From an uncultured Synergistales bacterium (lineage in GTDB: Bacteria > Synergistota > Synergistia > Synergistales > Aminobacteriaceae), in contig CAJODX010000077.1 in assembly GCA_905233295.1 (NCBI GenBank), positions 1,122 through 9,597 on the forward strand: 8,476 nucleotides of DNA. The letters are read 5' to 3'. How positions within the stretch are numbered: position 1 is the stretch's first letter; every line of letters begins with the position of its first letter. The notes under the pieces are model-generated. The model made no database searches. It was not told the DNA's origin and saw only the letters and a program-made list of their open reading frames with translations. The translations under genes were made by a program, and so were the position numbers. Below are positions 6,235 to 8,476 of the stretch, in pieces.

Positions 6235-7173
6235 ATGAAAAAAGTTTTAGCTTCAGTACTTGTTCTCGCGTTGGTACTCGGTGTTTGCGGAATGGCGTTC
6301 GCAGGCGTAAAGACGAAGATCGGTCTTATCACGATGGATCAGATGGACGTTCACTGGGTCAGATTGAGAAATGCCGCTCAGGCTCGTGTTGATGCTCTCA
6401 ACGAAGCAGGCAACGAAATTACAATGGTATGGCTTGCCCCTGAGACAAAAGACAACCAGCAGCAGATCGAGAAGATTCAGAATGCCGTAGCTGACGGCGT
6501 AAACTACATCATCATCGCATGCAACGACGGCACATCAGCAAACAGAGCCCTTCAGGAAGCCCTTGACGCTGGAATCAAAATCATCTATGTTGACGCGCCC
6601 GCAACCCTCAAAGCTTCAGCAACATACGCGACAGACAACTTTGCAGGCGGCAAACAGATCGGTGAATACCTCGCAAAACTCTTCGAGAAAGACGGAATCA
6701 CCGAAGGAACAATCGGAATCGTTGACGCTCAGGCAGGTGTTCAGTCATGCCAGGATCGTTATGACGGATTCGCATCAGTATTCAAAGGCACAAAATTCGT
6801 GATGGGCGAACGTCAGTATTCAGACGGCGACAACTCAAAAGCACAGGAGCTTGCCAACACCCTTATCAACAACGGCGTTGTAGCTATTTACGGAACGAAT
6901 GACGGCGCAACGAACGGTGCTGCAGCTGCTGTCAAAGACGCTATCAACAACGGCATGAAGATTTACTGCGTAGGCTGGGACAAATCCGACTCGAACATCG
7001 CTCACGTTGAGAGCGGAGAACTTTTGGCTTTTGCTGCACAGAACCCCAACATTATGGGCGAGATGGCGATTGACGCAGTCGTTGAACTTGAGAGCGGCAA
7101 AGATCTTGCAGGTGCAACAGTTGATACAGGCGTTTCAACAGTAACGAAAGAAAACGTCGCGCAGTTCAAATAA
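6235..7173 (+). CDS. Periplasmic monosaccharide-binding protein, RbsB-like
   Basis: 312-residue type I periplasmic binding protein (Peripla_BP_4, ribose/galactose/allose type) that captures the sugar for the transporter. The signal peptide MKKVLASVLVLALVLG... ends in AFA|GVK with likely cleavage after residue 23. C18 is not in a lipobox (Val precedes it), so a soluble periplasmic protein is expected. Ligand-pocket-type features include TDNFAGG (133-139), R175 in SCQDRYDGF (171-179), GDNSKAQ (198-204), YGTNDGATNGA (219-229), GWDKSD (247-252) and AQNPNIMGEMA (268-278). The gene has the strongest ribosome binding site in the window, AGGAGG at 6220-6225 with a 9-nt spacer. It is the last operon gene and is followed by a terminator. 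Position after ATPase and permease is the rbsACB/als-like order. Ligand could be a pentose or hexose; sequence alone does not decide. Confidence 0.95.
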   Translation: MKKVLASVLVLALVLGVCGMAFAGVKTKIGLITMDQMDVHWVRLRNAAQARVDALNEAGNEITMVWLAPETKDNQQQIEKIQNAVADGVNYIIIACNDGTSANRALQEALDAGIKIIYVDAPATLKASATYATDNFAGGKQIGEYLAKLFEKDGITEGTIGIVDAQAGVQSCQDRYDGFASVFKGTKFVMGERQYSDGDNSKAQELANTLINNGVVAIYGTNDGATNGAAAAVKDAINNGMKIYCVGWDKSDSNIAHVESGELLAFAAQNPNIMGEMAIDAVVELESGKDLAGATVDTGVSTVTKENVAQFK

Positions 7174-7187
7174 AATTAAAATTTTGC

Positions 7188-7230
7188 AAAAAAAAGCATC
7201 TCTCACTCCAAGAGCGGGAGATGTTTTTTT
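7188..7230. terminator. Bidirectional rho-independent terminator between the convergent operons
   Basis: CATCTCTC (7197-7204) pairs with GGGAGATG (7216-7223), with one T-G wobble. After an A/C mismatch, an inner CTC/GAG stem (7206-7208 with 7212-7214) closes a CAA triloop. Seven T follow on the + strand (7224-7230), and eight A precede the stem (7188-7195), which gives a U-run on the - strand. It lies 14 bp after the binding-protein stop and 10 bp beyond the stop of the convergent flavin-reductase gene, so it can end both transcripts. Confidence 0.92.
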
Positions 7231-7240
7231 ATGTGCGTTT

Positions 7241-7813
7241 TTATTTTTTCATAAATTCTGCGCCGACACGCCATGCATCAGCGATTTTTTTGCCGACAGT
7301 ATAATAAGAATTTTGAAACTGGTCGAACATTATAGCGTTGAGTTTTCCTGCGCTGACCTTGCCGTTTTCGTCCAAAACTTTTTCATCAGCACTGACGTTC
7401 ACGATAATTCCGATAACTTTTATCTCGCCGAATGATTCGCGGATTTCTGCGACTTCACATTCAAGTGTAACAGGAAATTCTTCGATGATAGGTGCATCTA
7501 CACGCGAACTTCTGACGGCGTGAAGTCCTGTGCGTTCAAATTTGTCGCTCATTACATTGCCGCTGGCTGTGCCGAGAAAGTCGGCTTCCTTGACGTGCGC
7601 TTCATCAGCAAGAGAAACAGTGAAAGCGTTTTTAAGGCGGATATTTTTCAGAGTTTTGCGTTCGGGCGCAAGATTCAAAGCGATTTTGTCCATTCCGCAG
7701 ATGTTGCCCCATGCAACGTTCATAACGTCAACTTTTTCGTTTTCGTCATAAGTCGCAACCATAAGAACAGGCATAGGGAAAACACCGGGCAACGAACCTA
7801 AATTTTTTCGCAT
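7241..7813 (-). CDS. Flavin reductase / flavoredoxin-like FMN-binding protein
   Basis: 190-residue cytoplasmic protein of the flavin-reductase-like, FMN-binding split-barrel family, related to flavoredoxins of anaerobes; a role in electron transfer or flavin reduction is expected. Family landmarks are PVLMVATYDE (15-24), MNVAWGNICGMDKIALNL (31-48), ERKTLKNI (51-58), DFLGTASG (78-85), KFERTGL (91-97) and the C-terminal YYTVGKKIADAWRVG (170-184). Length is typical. The ATG (7811-7813) is supported by an AAAGGA ribosome binding site at 7825-7830 on the - strand and by an extended -10 promoter element just upstream. It reads toward the sugar operon and ends at the shared terminator. No functional link with the sugar genes is visible; the physiological partner is unknown. 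Confidence 0.9.
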   Translation of the reverse strand: MRKNLGSLPGVFPMPVLMVATYDENEKVDVMNVAWGNICGMDKIALNLAPERKTLKNIRLKNAFTVSLADEAHVKEADFLGTASGNVMSDKFERTGLHAVRSSRVDAPIIEEFPVTLECEVAEIRESFGEIKVIGIIVNVSADEKVLDENGKVSAGKLNAIMFDQFQNSYYTVGKKIADAWRVGAEFMKK

Positions 7814-7850
7814 TCCAAAAATTTTCCTTTCACAAAAAAATTTTTTTAAA

Positions 7851-7859
7851 ATTATAGCA
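7851..7859 (-). promoter_or_regulatory. Extended -10 promoter element for the flavin-reductase gene
   Basis: Read on the - strand, TGCTATAAT is a perfect TATAAT with the TG of an extended -10. It lies about 37 bp upstream of the flavin-reductase ATG and just after the comM stop. No good -35 hexamer is present at 16-18 bp, which the extended -10 can compensate for. It suggests that the gene is transcribed independently of comM. Confidence 0.6.
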
Positions 7860-7869
7860 TTAAGATTTT

Positions 7870-8476
7870 TCAGCTGCTCTGTTGACGGTACATCAGAGCT
7901 TCGGCTAAATGTTTTTTTGAAATTTCTTTTTCGTCAGCAAGATCCGCAATCGTTCGTGAAACTTTCAAAACGCGGCTCAATCCCCGTCCTGATAAATTTA
8001 ATTTTGCCGCCATTGCCGCAAGATAATTTCTCGCATCGTCAGAAAGAGTCAGGCATCTTTTCACAAGTTTCTCCGGCAGTTCAGCGTTGCAGACGAGATT
8101 ATATTCTTTCCAGCGTTCCTGCTGAATTTTCCGCGCTTTGACAACACGTTCACGAATTTTTGCGCTTGACTCAGGAGCCGCGCCGTTATTCGTAAACGAC
8201 AATAACTCTTCGGGCGTAAGCCTCGGCACGTGAATCTGCAAATCTATTCTATCCATGATCGGACCTGAAAGTTTCCGTTTATATCTTTCAATATCGAGAG
8301 CCGAACATTTACACGGCATTACAGGATCTCCGAGATAACCGCACGCGCATGGATTCGCGGCAAGCACAAGCAACACTCTTGAAGGATATTGAACAGTCCC
8401 GGCTGCTCTGCTGACGCTGACAACCCCGTCTTCAATAGGGGCACGGAGACTTTCTGTTAAGTCGCGGCGAAATTCC
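7870..8476 (-). CDS. comM: ComM/YifB-type AAA+ ATPase (Mg-chelatase-like), C-terminal part
   Basis: C-terminal 201 residues of a ComM/YifB protein, an AAA+ hexameric helicase whose characterised members promote branch migration during natural transformation and recombination. The frame stays open to the right edge; the GTG at 8374-8376 is internal, because upstream codons read clear family sequence (EFRRDLTESLRAPIEDG, then SVSRAAGT). Downstream are NPCACGYLGD with the paired cysteines CAC...CKC, LSGPIMDRIDLQIHVPRL (arginine-finger region) and LSGRGLSRVLKVSRTIADL (sensor 2). The Walker A and B motifs and the N-terminal Lon-like domain lie outside the window; full-length proteins have about 500 residues. 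The gene ends with TGA at 7870-7872, 56 bp before the flavin-reductase start. No terminator is seen between them, so some read-through is possible. Confidence 0.95.
   Translation of the reverse strand, partial: EFRRDLTESLRAPIEDGVVSVSRAAGTVQYPSRVLLVLAANPCACGYLGDPVMPCKCSALDIERYKRKLSGPIMDRIDLQIHVPRLTPEELLSFTNNGAAPESSAKIRERVVKARKIQQERWKEYNLVCNAELPEKLVKRCLTLSDDARNYLAAMAAKLNLSGRGLSRVLKVSRTIADLADEKEISKKHLAEALMYRQQSS

Noticed and set aside
6235..6303. Lipoprotein signal at C18 of the binding protein
   Set aside because: The residue before Cys is Val (LGVC), which does not fit a lipobox, and a good type I cleavage site (AFA|GV) follows.
7184..7801. Open frames on the + strand at 7184-7435 and 7520-7801
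   Set aside because: They are antisense to the flavin-reductase gene, and the first crosses the terminator. No family motif is seen in either.
1..8476. Mobile element, CRISPR array, tRNA/rRNA or defence system
   Set aside because: No transposase, integrase, terminal inverted repeats, direct repeat array or RNA-gene-like segment was recognised. All long open frames are accounted for by metabolism, transport, flavin reductase and comM.

Overview
The window carries most of a sugar uptake and catabolism operon on the + strand (from the left edge to about 7.2 kb). It is followed by two convergent genes of unrelated function on the - strand. The organism looks like a diderm, moderately AT-leaning anaerobe-type bacterium with strong AGGAGG-type ribosome binding sites and some TTG starts. 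The solute-binding protein has a cleavable type I signal peptide (AFA|GVK) and no proper lipobox, which suggests a free periplasmic protein and therefore an outer membrane. The style is reminiscent of Synergistota or a similar gut/rumen lineage, but that is an impression and not a demonstrated placement.

Layout. 3-608: 3' part of a PfkB-family sugar kinase, running in from the left edge. 614-1303: ribulose/allulose-phosphate 3-epimerase family protein. 1300-1872: SIS-domain protein resembling 6-phospho-3-hexuloisomerase. 1856-2914: DUF4432 galactose-mutarotase-like protein. 2935-3621: D-lyxose/D-mannose-type cupin sugar isomerase (TTG start). 3654-5168: RbsA/MglA-type double ATPase (TTG start). 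5193-6165: RbsC-type permease, broken by a lesion near 5361. 6235-7173: periplasmic sugar-binding protein. The gaps are small (-17 to +69 bp), so a single transcript is likely. A hairpin lies just before the binding-protein gene and a strong, apparently bidirectional terminator ends the operon at 7196-7230. On the - strand, the 3' part of comM runs in from the right edge and is followed by a flavoredoxin-like flavin reductase with its own likely promoter.

Inferred logic. The ABC transporter would import a monosaccharide. The DUF4432 protein may handle anomers, the cupin isomerase would convert aldose to ketose, and the PfkB kinase would phosphorylate the ketose. The epimerase-like and hexuloisomerase-like proteins both belong to families that do 2,3-enediolate chemistry on ketose phosphates, and would steer the product to fructose 6-phosphate or a pentulose phosphate. 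The substrate cannot be read from the sequence. The combination resembles a rare-sugar pathway (allose/allulose- or lyxose-like) but matches no standard operon that I recognise.

The clearest anomaly is the permease. It has a frame change and also appears to lack about nine conserved residues at the same point, so as written the transporter would not work. This is either a real recent deletion or an assembly error. No rRNA, tRNA, CRISPR array or insertion sequence was seen, and no stretch longer than 300 bases lacks a gene.
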